DNA of 64,000 bases from Chlorocebus sabaeus (GCF_047675955.1 NC_132929.1:33472421-33536420); one strand, 5' to 3'; positions 48,101 through 60,710 are shown, counted from the first letter of the stretch. Program-made: numbers and translations. Notes: a model not told the origin generated them from the letters alone.

Positions 48101-51100
48101 ACATGCATGCACACACACACAAACTTGACAAGCCCTGATTTAGATTATCTAACAATGCTTCTCATTTTCAAAGCCAGTGTCCTGAGTTTTTAAAATGCTG
48201 AGGTTCACAGCATTCTTTCCATCTCCTCAGTTTGTGACATTTTATGGCTTGTGCTTTGCCACCCCTTATCTCAGGGGAGTTTGATGAGGAAGTAAGTAAA
48301 AGGACAGGAGAAGTCAAACAGGTGGAATTCAGTGGGCAGGAGGACCTGAGAAAAGCTTGTCTCTGAGCCTGGGAATTAAGAGGGCAGCCCTCCCCACAGC
48401 TCTCTGTGGGGAGACCTCATAGGCTAGGTCAGCCCTCCCTGGAGTTTCCAGATGTTTCTGGAAGTGCCACTTCACGTCTCTGCTCCTCTTAGGGATAGAC
48501 AGGGAGCTGTCAGGGACCAATGCTGCATGGAGTTTGCAGGCCATGAGATGAACAATTCTGTCTAGATGGAGGGTTAAGTGGAGTTTCTGAGGCTATATCA
48601 AATGAGGTGGAAGAGTTGGGGACCAAGAAAGCATTTTCTGTCACTCTGCGTTATTTAAGAAAGAGAAAACATGTTTTGGGGGAAGGTAGAGACCAAAAAC
48701 CAAACCAAACCAAACAAAAAACCATGCAATCTAGACAAGATGAAGTGGGTCTCATCAAAGAACAGCATTTCCTAATTATTTTTTAACTCCACTGGGAAGG
48801 TACAATCACCATAGTGCCTGCGAGACAAATAGAGAGAAATGGTTCTTCAGTCTCTTGGGCACTGTTATGTGAGGTTCAGATAGAGCCAAACTGTCTCCTG
48901 GACCATCTTTCTGGGCAAGGGGAACATTTCTGATGGGAATAGACTAGACTCAGCTAATGTCACAAGCCTGCCCATGATGAGGGACCACGGCTTAACCTGG
49001 GATTAGGCTCCATCAACCAGCGATCATTTATTGAAAGTATAGTTTATGCTCATGATTCACCCTGTTAATGATCTGTAACAAAACAGTCAATGCAAGCAGC
49101 ATTCCCAGAGCCAGTGACTACCCCCAGCATTTCAGAGACTGAGAGAGCACAGACATAGAGGAAGAAATGAAATAAGAAGCGGAATGCATCTTGAAAAGTG
49201 GAAGCAGACAGTTAAGGTCAAAAGCAAATGAAGAGATACCTGGAGTACAAGAAGACTCTGTAAAAGCTGAAGGGATACTAAGAACTGAACAAATCCAATC
49301 CAGACTGGCTATAGGTTCTGGCTGTAAAGTAACTGAGGGGTACTGGAGGCCGGAAGAAAAGGTTCAAGTGAGAACAGCTTCTCCTTGGCGTTACCAGATA
49401 CAGAACAGAAGTCGGTGACACCAGCTGAGATTTAGGGAAACTTCTGCCAAAGTTACAGGTTAAGAAAAAGAGGGATCACCTATATAACACGAATCGGCTT
49501 GATGAATAATGTTACGAGTGCAGCTAACATTTTCTGAAGGCTTGCCAGACATTCTGTTGGATGTTTGCATACTTAACCCTTACACTCAATCCTCACAGCA
49601 ACCCTGAGGTAGGTACGATAATTATTCCCATCTTATAGATGAGGTAACTGAGGCTTAGATTAAGGAATTTGTCCAAGCTTGTACAGGTAGTAATATAGGC
49701 AGGATTCAAATCCGAGCAGTGTGATTCTAGAAACTGCTCTAATCTCCAAGCTATACCTACTTTATAGTTCAGTGCTTGGGAACTTGAGATTACCAGTGAA
49801 ACTATCTGCAGTATGTAAATCCTCCGCTCTTGTCTTGTTGGTTCACTGCATTTCTCCCACCAACACCACAGTTGTTTTTCCCACAATACCTTTATTTACT
49901 CTCCCCCACTGCTACCCTGCTTTGCCCACCAACCTTGAAAATATATTCCCCCTTCTCGATCCAAGCATTCCTCTTCTTGAAAGGCTGATTCAAACCCCTG
50001 TAGCAGATCACATCTAAAGGTTTCCCAGATTTCTCCAGCTTACAATGATCTTCCCTATCCCTGAGCTCCTCCATTGGTTTTCAGTCTTCTCTGCGATTCC
50101 TCTGATTCTTTCAATGTTATTAGTTTTATTTACCCCAAAACATATTAAATGCCTTAAGGGCCTGCATCTTCCTTCACAGACCAAGTGCGGTGCTTTGTAC
50201 ATAGTTTATGCTCAATACTTGTTAATTGTGAACTAGGCATTTGCTCAAAAGAATATGCATTCAGTAATGGCTGAGGGAATGGGCATGAAACACGTTTCCT
50301 CTGTGAATCACAGGATTTGGAAAATATAGATCAGTTTCTTTCAAAAGGAGGGAAAGTGGGTTTTTTTCCTGGATGTTACTTCCAGGAAAAAAATGTCACT
50401 TCCTTTGTGAAGTCTTCTCTGACCTCACCAGTCAAAAATTTTTCTCTGTACTGACAAAATGTTTAACATACTTCTATCATAGCCTTTATTACAGGGAATT
50501 AATAGTACAGTAATTTTTTCTGTTCTCACTTTGGGAAAGGGAATTGTGTTTTATTCATCTCTGCAACATGTAGTAGTACTTAGCTTTTAGTACCATGTGC
50601 TCAACAAAATGTTTGTTGAATGAATGGATCAGTGTAAGGCAATTAAACTATTTTTAAAGTACTGCTCTGTGCTGATATTTGCAATCTATTTCTCTGCAGG
50701 TATCAGCAACTTTGAGACTTACATTTCTCTCCCATTTCCAGACATCTTGAATCCCCCAAAGGGGCTCTGGGCATTTAAGGCATTGTAACAATTGATCCTG
50801 AAAGAAGAAAACATAGTACTGTGAGTTCATGTAAAGTCTGACCACACAGAAATAATCTGAGTGGCATGGAATTTCTTTTACAAGTTTGATTTTTAAATTC
50901 CTTTCCTCCAGAGGAAAAGTTTGTAATTTAAAATCTACTTTGATTTCTGGATCTAAGCAGTACAGAGTGTACACCTTTTCTGGTGAAGTTTGATTGCTTT
51001 TGGTATTCCCCATCCTTCCAAGAAGATACTTGTTTATTTCCCCCTGGTTCCTATACCACCAGGGGAATTTGTTACAAGACTGACTCTGATCTTACCAAAC

Positions 51101-54100
51101 AGTCCCAGCTTGCATTGCAGAAGATACTGTGAGGGCCTTGTTGATGTCATTAGTAAAGACGGCTGCTACAAGTCCGAAGTCTGAGTTATTGGCTCTTTCG
51201 ATAACTTCATCCATCGTCTTAAATCTCAAAATTTCCTGAACAGGGCCAAAGATCTACAAAAAGATAGTATGACTCAACATGGGTGCTCTGTCATTCTTTT
51301 ACCTGCTTTCCACATTTCAATGCACGTTTACTCTGCCTTGATTACTTAAATAACATTTAAGTTTAGCAGTACAAAACTGTAAAATCTCCCAACCTTTCCT
51401 AGGATAAGATTATGCAAGAAGAGTCTAACATTAGTGTTTGTTTAACATCCCCAAATTCCCCAACCTCTCCGGCATCACTTGATTCCACTCTGTATACTAG
51501 GGGTATCTTCTTTAGGTACAGAAGAGAAAGTGGCATCCTCCATGATGTTGCAAACACTGCTCCAGAACTGAATGCTCTGGACTGTGGGCTGACTTGCTCC
51601 TGGTCCTTCTCTTGCACAGATTTGAAGATGCTTCAGTGTATTCTCTCTCCTGGTTAACATCCTAGTGACTCATATTGAGGAGAACTGAACTGGTGCCAGT
51701 GTGTTGTTGAGGTCAATGGTAGGATATTCTGATTGTTCTGTTGGCTAATAATAATCACAAGCACACAGCATGTCACCTGGCCTCCACCTAGCTTGCTTGT
51801 CTTTTGGTTTACTTTTCTTCTTGAAACTGGAATTTTCATAGCCATGTTCATTACTATTGCAAAATGAATATATGTAAAATATAAAGAGCTAAAACTCTAA
51901 TATCATCCACTAGAAATGCTCTAGAAACTATCCCAAGAAAGATGTGGCTTTTGTAAGAACAGCATATTTGATACCTCCTCCTTGGCAATCCGCATATCAT
52001 CAGTGACATTTGAAAACACCGTGGGCTCAATGAAAAACCCCTTTCGGCCCAGTCCTTTGCCTCCACATTCCAGTTTGGCGCCCTCAGCCACACCACTCTG
52101 GATGAGTTCCAAGATCTTGTTGTACTGTTTCTTATCAATCTGTGGGGGACATGATTTTTTCAAAGTTTACACCCAGTCAAATCTAAAACTACTGTTACTT
52201 ACCAATTTTTGACCTACAAAAAATTGACAATTTTGTATGGTTAATCCTAATATATCAATGATTCCAATAAATGTACTGCTCTGATGATATTGCCTAATCA
52301 GAAGTACCAGCTGAACATTTAGAAAAATGTTTCAAAATGATGGAGACACTGGCTAATTTACTATTCATTGTTCATATGAGGGAAAACTGACCTTTATAAT
52401 TGAGTAAGTTAGCAAGTTGTATTGATAGTAAAAAAGAGGCAAAAATTAGCACACAGCCTCTTTAGATAGTGCTACACACCCAATCTTATTGTGGTTTGTT
52501 TTTAAAGGAATTCCTATTACATTTTTAGAGGAACTTTAGAGAAAAATATTAACAGTAAAGAGTGAAGGACTAGCTTCTTCGTCCAAAAAAAAATAAGGTC
52601 AGGCTTCCCCCCAAAAACTGACAGAGGTAAATAATACAAAAACCTACATTCACCCAAGTTTCAATGGCTCAGCCAGAACATCAATCTTCTCTTGAATAGT
52701 CCCTAAACTGAGGAGATGTTGTCCCTTAACAGGAAAACCCATGCTTTAGTGACCCATATAGGAGCTGGTCCAAGTTCCTTCTAAAAAGTCTCAGAACCTG
52801 TCTACAGATTAAGACCAGAATTCCCTTTAGAAATATGCCTTCATGATTACGGTGAACCTGCAGAGGTGAAAAGTGTAGTCTGGCTGCTCAGGAAAGACTT
52901 TGTGGCCCTCCCCACCCCACTACAGTACACGAGGCATTCAGGTTAAGAAATAACCACACAGCAAAAGGCAAGTGAGCCAGCCCTTCATTTCCTACACATT
53001 CACAAGCTACAAGTGATCTGTCCGGACTGGTTCAGGCTGCTGGACAGACTCCTTGGCAGCTCATAAAAGGATAGATGGCTCTAGGAAAGAAAGATATCTA
53101 CCTTCCTTGACTGTGGCATCTGTAGGGATGTCCTAAAGTTCAGTGATTGGAAGGACTGGGAGACTGGGTTCTAGTGTCGAGACCCATCTTGTCATAACTC
53201 AAGGCTTTCTTTAGAACTGAGAGACTCCAGCTTAGTCCCAAAGGTCAGAATATTCTTAAAGTAACAGTAATGCCATAGTTTTTCAGAGACACAACTTAGA
53301 AAGGGAAAGAGAAGCATAAGAAATAAGCAATCCCTCTCTGGCTACATTTCCAGCCATGAAGACATGGTGGGGAATAAAGGAGGCAGCTGAAAAGAAAGAT
53401 GTTGATTTGCTGGGTCCTACTAGAGTGCACACAGTTCTGTGCCAGCCAAGAATTAAGTAAACAAAGGGAATGGTTATGATTTTTCTACCTGGGGACCCTG
53501 CTCAGTGGTGGGGTCAAAGGGACTCCCCACTATGCGCCTCTTGGCCCGCTCCACGCTTCTTCTCACAAACTCCTCATAGATGGACTCCTCCACGAAGATG
53601 CGAGAGCCTGCAGTGCAGCACTGGCCTTGATTGAAGAACACGCCCTGGTGGGCCTGCTCCACAGCATAGTCCACTACAAGAGGAAACAGCCATGTTGCCA
53701 CTGCTTGTCTATGGAGCCACCTCCCTCCCCTCTCCAAAGCCCCAGGTATAGTGTGCTCACTGCAGGACATAACCATGAATAGTACTGGATTGGGAATGCA
53801 ACTTAGTTCCAGTTCTAACTACACCCTGACATGCTATGTGAACTTGAACGACTTCACTTCTTTGGGTCTCTTTCTTATTCTGCAAATAGAGGGACTGAAC
53901 CTCAGGTATAACAGGAGTCTCAATCTCCAATACACCACAGGGCTAGGCAGACAAGGTAAAGGTATGAGGCTACCAGGTGGTAATGGAGCAATGTAATGGA
54001 GAGGCTAAGAAGGAAAGTCACTACATTTAATCATTGCCATGCATAAATATGACCCCCAGGTTGTCAGATCTTCTCAACTTTCACAGAAATCAATATTTTA

Positions 54101-55407
54101 ATATGCAGTTTTTGTTTTGAACATAGCATAATGTTTAGACAGGTAAACATGTCTATATTTTGTATCTGGCCAATTTACAACTCCTAATGTACAGGGCCTT
54201 GTAGCGGTATGTTTGGTATTTGGGGGATTAAACCGTAACACCAATGGGTCTTCTCTGAAGACACTAAATTGCCTCTAGATTGACATGGACTTGTGTAAAA
54301 TCGCATGATAACTCTTCCATATTCATCCCTTCTATCTCACACTTCAAAATAGCTTAATCTGACATGTATTAGTTGCTAAATGACCGACTGACTGAATAAA
54401 TGAATCAGTCAATGTGAGGGCGATGGGGTTCCTACTCCTCAAGAGGAACAGCCATAAGGATTCTGATTTTCTTGACAACTAACATAGAGCTAAAGCTGAA
54501 CTCTGCAAATTCCAAGCTGGGGTTGAAATTCAAGCAATCTGCTTTCGGTTTTCTGATCTCTCTGGTGGTGAAATTGGGAAAGCAGCTCTGCCTGGCAAAA
54601 TGTGAAGAAAAAAAAAGAATCACTGAATGAGATGTTGGGATTTCCTTACCTGGAGAGCTTTTCAAAACAGAAAGGTCACACCTGGGCAGAATGGCCTAGG
54701 TGGCATCCTTCCTAGAGACATGGGGTTTCTCAGTTACTGCTCTAAGCCTCTGTAAGGTCCTACTGGCAAGGTGGAATCATCCCAGCTTTAGGACTACACA
54801 TACCGAACTGACCCACGTGTGCTGTCATCCTGACTGAAAGTCATGGGAGTAGCAGAAAAGGGTTGGAATTGACTGAACAGAAAAGGGGCTGTGGGTTTGG
54901 AAAATGCTGGCAGGGCTGATAAGTTGGATTTATTTATAATGGTCTACTAGCCACCAGGCACAGTTGAAAAGTTACAGATTTATTGTATCTAGGCAGAGAG
55001 ACTATCCTTCGGGTGCTCAGCAGCTGAGACCGTTGCTGTTTAATCATATGCCACTGACCAAGCCTTCATCTCATCCCCCATTCTACAATATCACAAATTC
55101 AAAATGGCTCATTAGTGAACAAACAGTTCAGTCGTCAACTGAAAAGTGCTTTTTCCCCATTATCAAACTATTTTCTCTTTAGAGATCTTCTTAATTGCCC
55201 TTAGCTTCAAAGATCTTTTGCTAGTGTCCTATAAAAAGTGCAGATACAAAAGAGAGTACAAAGGGTGTGTGCTGGTTCATGTATGGGACGTGTCGTTGAC
55301 TTACAATCAGCATCAGCAAAAATAATATTAGGACTTTTGCCTCCAAGTTCCAGAGTTACTCTCTTCAAATTACTTCTTCCAGCTGCTTCTTGGATAAGCT
55401 TTCCAAC
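45119..55407 (-). CDS. ALDH1A2: Aldehyde dehydrogenase 1A2 (retinaldehyde dehydrogenase 2), C-terminal coding part, exons 8-13
   Basis: This is a cytosolic NAD-dependent enzyme that oxidises retinaldehyde to retinoic acid, a key signal in embryonic patterning. It acts as a homotetramer. Six minus-strand exons (55,305-55,407; 53,489-53,673; 51,975-52,139; 51,096-51,253; 50,723-50,797; 45,119-45,191) join in frame through GT-AG introns and give the last 252 of 518 residues. Family landmarks fall where expected: Glu286 (general base) in 'LELGGKSP', Cys320 (nucleophile) in '[13 protein letters not shown]', and Glu417/Phe419 in 'KEEIFGPV'. The residue numbering, counted back from the stop, agrees with these known positions, which argues that no exon is missing or disrupted here. 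Visible introns 8 to 12 measure 1,631, 1,349, 721, 298 and 5,531 bp. The paralogue ALDH1A1 is less likely because the C-terminus and exon 10-11 text match ALDH1A2. Confidence 0.97.
45637..45660 (+). repeat. 24-bp string repeated at 47,811
   Basis: A perfect match of a 24-base G-rich string ('AGAGGGAGGGTGGGAGCGGG' plus TCAC) to 47,811-47,834. Confidence 0.8.
46812..46917 (+). repeat. 106-bp direct duplication, copy A
   Basis: It aligns without gaps to 47,844-47,949, with about 15 mismatches by hand count. The shared core includes 'GTTTGGGTGTGTGATGCAAT'. It is not a recognised repeat family. Confidence 0.88.
47030..47315 (+). mobile_element. MIR then MER5A fossils
   Basis: A forward MIR-like part lies at 47,030-47,120 ('AAAGAGCACTGAACCTGGGG', 'CAGCTCTGCCATGAACCAGC'). 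It is followed by MER5A-like text at 47,150-47,315 ('CAGCATACATATCACCCAAAGAGCTTG', 'AGATTCAGTTTCAGAAGCTC', 'CACTTTGGGAAACAATGC'). Confidence 0.5.
47745..48085 (+). mobile_element. MER5A-like element interrupted by duplicated sequence
   Basis: The left part (47,745-47,803: 'GCACTTCTCAGAGTAAC', 'CTGCATCAGAGGAGCTTG') and right part (about 47,955-48,085: 'AGATTGTTAAAAACGCAGG', 'CTAACTCAGAATCTGTGAGAG', 'ACTGGAGGTGACTTC') resemble MER5A. Between them lie about 150 bases made mostly of copies of 45,637-45,660 and 46,812-46,917. Confidence 0.55.
47844..47949 (+). repeat. 106-bp direct duplication, copy B
   Basis: This partner of 46,812-46,917 lies 1,032 bases away, preceded at 47,811-47,834 by the 24-bp string from 45,637. 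It sits within MER5A-like text. Confidence 0.88.
49510..49735 (-). mobile_element. MIR fossil
   Basis: A long, well-kept reverse MIR: 'CAGCTAACATTTTCTGAAGG', 'CTCACAGCAACCCTGAGGTAGG', 'ATAGATGAGGTAACTGAGGC', 'GGATTCAAATCCGAGCAG'. Confidence 0.75.
50390..50630 (+). mobile_element. L2 LINE 3' end
   Basis: Forward L2: 'GTGAAGTCTTCTCTGACC', 'TTGTGTTTTATTCATCTCTGC', 'CTCAACAAAATGTTTGTTGAATGAATGG'. A related earlier segment lies at 49,850-50,240, ending 'TATGCTCAATACTTGTTAATTG'. Confidence 0.65.
50723..50797 (-). CDS. ALDH1A2: ALDH1A2 exon 12
   Basis: These 75 bases complete Trp470, encode residues 471-494 ('[20 protein letters not shown]', then NGRE) and give the first two bases of Met495. The acceptor is TTTCAG and the donor is GTAAGT. 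The '[13 protein letters not shown]' loop is strongly conserved in ALDH1 enzymes and lines the substrate side. Confidence 0.97.
51096..51253 (-). CDS. ALDH1A2: ALDH1A2 exon 11
   Basis: These 158 bases encode residues 418-469 plus two bases of Trp470: '[20 protein letters not shown]', then '[13 protein letters not shown]'. Phe419 (51,248-51,250) corresponds to the cofactor-contacting Phe401 of ALDH2 numbering. The acceptor is TTGTAG and the donor is GTAAGA. Confidence 0.97.
51975..52139 (-). CDS. ALDH1A2: ALDH1A2 exon 10
   Basis: These 165 bases encode residues 363-417, from '[20 protein letters not shown]' to 'DDMRIAKEE'. It ends at Glu417, which in ALDHs binds the nicotinamide ribose. The phase is 0 at both ends. 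The acceptor is CCACAG. The donor is GTATCA, a weak match to consensus. Confidence 0.97.
53489..53673 (-). CDS. ALDH1A2: ALDH1A2 exon 9 (catalytic cysteine)
   Basis: These 185 bases complete Leu301 and encode residues 302-362. '[15 protein letters not shown]' holds Cys319-Cys320, where Cys320 (codon 53,615-53,617) is the nucleophile that forms the thiohemiacetal with retinaldehyde. Codon 348 (53,531-53,533) is ATA, Ile. The acceptor is TTGTAG and the donor is GTAGAA, a weak match. Confidence 0.98.
53780..53900 (+). mobile_element. MIR fossil in intron 8
   Basis: Forward MIR: 'AGTACTGGATTGGGAATGC', 'GACATGCTATGTGAACTTG', 'TTTGGGTCTCTTTCTTATTCTGC'. Confidence 0.5.
55305..55407 (-). CDS. ALDH1A2: ALDH1A2 exon 8 (general base glutamate)
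   Basis: These 103 bases encode residues 267-300 and the first base of Leu301: '[20 protein letters not shown]', '[14 protein letters not shown]'. Glu286 (codon 55,348-55,350) lies in the ALDH glutamate signature and activates the catalytic cysteine and water. The acceptor is CTTTCAG and the donor is GTAAGT. Confidence 0.97.
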
Positions 55408-56640
55408 CTGAAAGAAGGGAAATGGAGACAGGTTTTGCACACCCTGCAGCTGAGACAGTCACTGGTCAATGCCAGCTCAGGGTAACATTGGGATGCAACA
55501 GTAACAAATGCTAAAAGGCAAACTAACCCAGCTCTTGTCATCAACTTGGGTGTACAAGACATAAGTTAGTGGGGTACAGTTTAATGTCCACGCTAGAGTG
55601 AACTTGAAGATAGCTTTAGTCTCAAGATGGAAGGAGTAAGGAAAAGGGAGTTAAATCTGGAATCTTCATCACTGAAAGATTTCTCTAAAGACAACTGGCA
55701 AGCAAAATGTAACCGGAGATTTCCATCACTGTATTGTGGCCTTTGGCTTTGGACTCCAGCTCCAGAAAAAAGTCAACTGGTGCCACTTTAAAGATATCAT
55801 GAGGGTAAAACAAATTGTTCATGTATCTCCCAAAATGCCAGGCATGATTTTTATTACATGCTCCAAAGAGACTATCAATATTATACCTCTGCCTCTGCCT
55901 AGCGCTACAGTAAAAGGATACCAGACAGTTGAGAATCTGTCTCTTTTTGTGCAATCTTGTAAATGCCATTTATCTTGAATCCAACAAAACAAGAGGCTGA
56001 GTTAGGAGAAAGCACTTGCCAATGAATACACTCACACTGGCAATGCAAATGAAAGTCTCACTATGGAAACAAAGATCCACTACTTAGAGCCCCTGCTCAA
56101 GGCACAACTCTACCTCAGTGATGGGGAGTGCTGTCACCTCCTTTGGGTCCACCTCAGCTGAAAAGAGCTCCCTTGCCCAAGGAGATGCCCTCTTCCAAGT
56201 GGCCCACATCCTCCCACTAGTGGTGGCAGGGTTTGTATAAAGGTCCTACCCTTTCAGCCTAGCACAGGACTGGGCTCTGAGGGGCCGTATATACTCCATG
56301 ATGACCCACGTGACTGGCAGAGGCTGTGTCAGGCCTGTGTTGCAGTTCCACTTCCCCATGGCCACTCCCCTTCAGCAGGGATCCCTAGTAAAATCCTGCA
56401 AGCTAAAGTACAACTCCGTGAATGCTCCCTGGGAATCTAACCTGCAACAGGGTGCGACTCTACTGGACAGCATACGCCACTTTACGGAAAAAGGAGAGCA
56501 GAGCCACCATATAGCCCATAGAGGCAATTTGGTCTTGTTGCGATGAAAAATTGCTACTTGTTCCTGAAATTTACCTGAAAATTAAATATTTTAAAAGCCT
56601 GGGGAAGAGAAACGCTACATTTACTTTTTTTTTTTTTTTT

Positions 56641-56796
56641 CTCAACAACCTTTGTTATATTTTGCCATTTTGTAAGATATGAAATTATAACTTCAATGAT
56701 TATTTAATTTGCATATCAAAGATAATAATGAGGTTAAACATTTTTCCTTATATTAAATTTTCTTTTTCAATTTCCTGATTATATCTTTTGCGTATT
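56641..56796 (-). other. Putative 3'-transduced segment
   Basis: On the L1 sense strand it starts after a short A run ('TACGCAAAAGATATAATCAGG') and ends 'AAAGGTTGTTGAG' before the outer A tail. A variant polyadenylation signal, AATATA (56,656-56,661), sits about 16 bases before that tail. The text resembles a diverged old L1M fragment, which is probably what lay downstream of the source L1. It does not match the sequence downstream of the L1PA at 29.5 kb. Confidence 0.7.
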
Positions 56797-57021
56797 TTTT
56801 TTAATTTATTTATTATTATTAAACTTCAAGTTGTAGGGTACATGTGCACAACGTGCAGGTTTGCTACATATGTATACTTGTGCCATGTTGGTGTGCTGCA
56901 CCCATCAACTCGTCATTTACATCAGGTATAACTCCCAATGCAATCCCTCCCCCCTCCCCCCTCCCCATGATAGGCCCTGGTGTGTGATGTTCCCCTTCCC
57001 GAGTCCAGGTGATCTCATTGT

Positions 57022-57766
<745 letters not shown>

Positions 57767-57814
57767 TAATGACTTTGCAGACAGCAGAGAACCCTGGGTA
57801 GGAGAAAAGGCTAT

Positions 57815-58045
57815 GGAGCCAGGCTGCCCGGATTCTTTTTTTGTTTGTTTGTTTTTAACCAGTTCTATTCCTTAATAACTGTTTGAGCCTTGGAAATTTA
57901 TTTACTATCTCTGAGCCTTGGATCCTCCTCTGTAGGGGGGGATAAAAATACTATGTACTTTATAATTCTATTTTGAGGATTAAGTGGTATACCATATATG
58001 GCACTTAGAACCCAGCCTGGCACATAGTAAGTGTGCAGACATGCT
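57815..58045 (+). mobile_element. MIR fossil
   Basis: Forward MIR with a (GTTT) run inserted near 57,840: 'GGAGCCAGGCTGCCCGG', 'CTCTGAGCCTTGGATCCTCC', 'GAGGATTAAGTGGTATACC', 'CCTGGCACATAGTAAGTG'. Confidence 0.7.
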
Positions 58046-58869
58046 AACCATGAGCAAGTGTGAGAAGCCAGGGCCTCCCCTTTTCTTCCATGTTCAATGG
58101 AGAGAAATGGGGGTGATGTTAAGGAGATGGCTGGACCTTCCAAAGCAGGTCTCCCCTAGATCTCCCAAACTGCCTATGCTGTTAACTCCTTCAGAAAAAC
58201 ACTGGGGAAACTCCAACTTCCCCTCAGTCTCCAATATCACTCATTAGCTGTAACTCTGCCTCCTTGTAAAAAAGATTTTGAAAATGTATCCCCATCCTGA
58301 GAAAAGGGAAAAAGTGATGTCTCTGAAAGAGGCAGAACTAGAGTTTCTTGATTTGCTGAAAACATTACTTATCAAGGTGTTGGAAAATGCTAACACCTGG
58401 CCCTGAAGTTTGATGGGTGAGCTGTGGCCAACCTGCCAGATTGCCTTTCCCTTGCCAGTTTGTGTCTCTTCTACTTCCAGGCAAAGGCCTCAGGAAGACC
58501 TGGGCTCAGTCAAGTCCCCGTTCTCACACAGAGATGCTCCTCTGAGAAGAAAATAGGCAGATACAAAGGGAAGGAGAATCTGGCCCTCTGTTCTGGGAAT
58601 GGTGAAAATTATGACTGGTGAGAGGGGGAACTCACAGTGAAGGGCAGTTGGGGAAACAGCAATCCTCTGACTTAATGCCAGCACTCAGGGAGGGGTGTTC
58701 CCTGAGGATGCTGTTGTCTGTGACTGTCTGCTCTTCTGAGAATGTCAGTGTGCTTGCTCGCTCCACTCTGGGGAATCCAAATTAACTGATGTGGACTCAT
58801 TTTAAACTCCAGGAAGATAAACAGGTAACTGCTTTCTCAGCAAGACAATTACTGGAATTCACAAACATA

Positions 58870-59055
58870 TTATTCATTAAATTAAACTAACATTTATTGA
58901 GCAGTCTATGTTAGATATTTACAAGCATTACGTCACTTAAGCCTCTCAAAAACCCTACAAAGGAGGTTTTATCTCATTTTAGAGGTGAGCAAACTTGAGT
59001 TAGAAGTTAGTGAATGTCACCAGGCTCCCCAGCTGGTTCACAACAGAACCTGTTG
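58870..59055 (-). mobile_element. MIR fossil
   Basis: Reverse MIR: 'AACTAACATTTATTGAGCAG', 'CACTTAAGCCTCTCAAAAACCC', 'CATTTTAGAGGTGAGCAAAC'. Confidence 0.7.
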
Positions 59056-60584
59056 GACTATCTGTAGGCTGACGCCAGGGACCAGGCTTGGAATTACTCC
59101 CTCTCCTTCCCTTCCTTCCTCCCAGCATTCTGTCGTTTTTCTGTTCTCTTTTCTACACTTACTGAGCACTAATGTGTGCCACATACCATCAAAATCTTAT
59201 CCCTGCACTCATAGCTGATTTCAAAGTAGGTAGGAATATGACCTCTTGAAGACACAAATAATGTTCATAAATCATCAGTTACAAAACAGAACATAGATTC
59301 TGCCTTCAGGTTTACATTCAAGAAACAAGCAAAAGCAAGGAAAAATCATGAGTTTTACACATAGTAAGATGCCGAATAAATATTTGGGGTTGGCAGACAC
59401 TGCTGGCCCAGCTGGCATTACATTTCTGTTAGCCCTACTCCCTGATATTCATCAGACCATTCTAGAGGTTATTTTTTGCCACTAGAAATGTTGGCCAGTG
59501 ATTATATTCATGGCTACAGTAACTATATAAAAGTAAAAGTTTCATTCAGTCTATGATCATCAGAGAAGAATACCTAAGAATAATTTCCCCTGCATCAATG
59601 CTTTACCAGCCTTTCCTCAGAAACCAAATTTGTGCTAAACACCACAAGGAAAATCTCAGACGAGTAATACCTTTCCCCTTCATCTTTGGAAGAAAGTCGA
59701 CTTGCAGTTCAAGACAGAATGGGATGTGTTAGGCTATGGGGGAACCACTTCCATCTGGAGTGGCCTCAGGACAAGACATGACACTCTTCAACAACCCTGG
59801 CTTTCACCAATGCCCCTCATTCAACACATATTCATAGTTCTCCTATGTGCCAGGTGCACTGTTGGGCATACTCCCTTACCAATAAGGAATGCACAGCTAA
59901 AAGGACTCCCATGTAAACCTAGTAGGTGTTCAATAAACGTGGCTTTGCAGTTCACTAGGGAAAAAATCTGGGTCTCATTTAATATTAGATCTGAACAGAT
60001 TTAAGTCATAGTTCCTCAGTACTTTGTTATAACCCAAAGGTTTCCAAAGTCAAAGTCTGTGGCATTAGAAAGTCTAAGAACGAACGAATTACACATAAAA
60101 CAAAGGCCTAGGATTGACCAATCTTCTAAAATGGAAAAGTTTCACTTTGGTTCCTGAGGGATACTGCCCCTCCCGACATGACCAGAAGGTGGGAGTGCAT
60201 GGCAAGATAAAGGAGGCTGCAAGGGTGCACAGGTCTTCCAAGTGTTAAGTTAAAAGGCAAGTTGATAGAGATGTCCTGATGATACCAAGTCCTATTCTGA
60301 TGAAACTGGCAATTTGTAAAATAAAACAGGTAAATATATAGTTTGAGAAATCAAATCCTATATATGATGTAATATAGATTAAATAGGATAAAGGCACATA
60401 AAGTCACAGAGATCAAAGTTTTAGTTCGCTGTCATCTTTTCTTCCAAGCAGAAAAGATTTTACAGTGCACTTGTGTGATACTTTCTGCCCTACTGCTGAC
60501 AACCTGGCTAATTATAACCGTATTTAGGCTTATATATTTATAAGCCCACATTGAGTCTTATACCTCCTGCCCCAATTGACCCAC

Positions 60585-60710
60585 AGGAGTCAGAAGACCT
60601 GGTACTACAAACTCTAGCTTCTAATGAATCTTCAATTCGGGAAAGCCACTTCGCTTCCACCTGGGTCTCAGTTTCTTTATCTGTAGAATGAAGGCACAGG
60701 CCAAGCAACA
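60585..60710 (+). mobile_element. MIR fossil
   Basis: Forward MIR: 'GGAGTCAGAAGACCTGGTAC', 'GGGTCTCAGTTTCTTTATCTG', 'TAGAATGAAGGCAC'. Confidence 0.55.

Larger units (their letters stand above)
45192..50722 (-). other. ALDH1A2: ALDH1A2 intron 12
   Basis: The donor is GTAAGT after 'AGAGAAAT' and the acceptor is TTTCAG. The intron holds MIR and MER5A fossils at 47,030-47,315, a broken MER5A-like element with duplicated patches (47,745-48,085), a (CCAAA)-like run (about 48,691-48,722), a reverse MIR (49,510-49,735) and L2 fragments (49,850-50,240 and 50,390-50,630). The stretches 45,192-46,800 and 48,120-49,500 hold nothing else that I recognise. Confidence 0.9.

Noticed and set aside
56616..56627. 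TACATTTACTTT as a chance match
   Set aside because: Considered, but it adjoins an outer T run on one side and the inverted L1 segment on the other, exactly where a target-site duplication should be, so the insertion model was kept.
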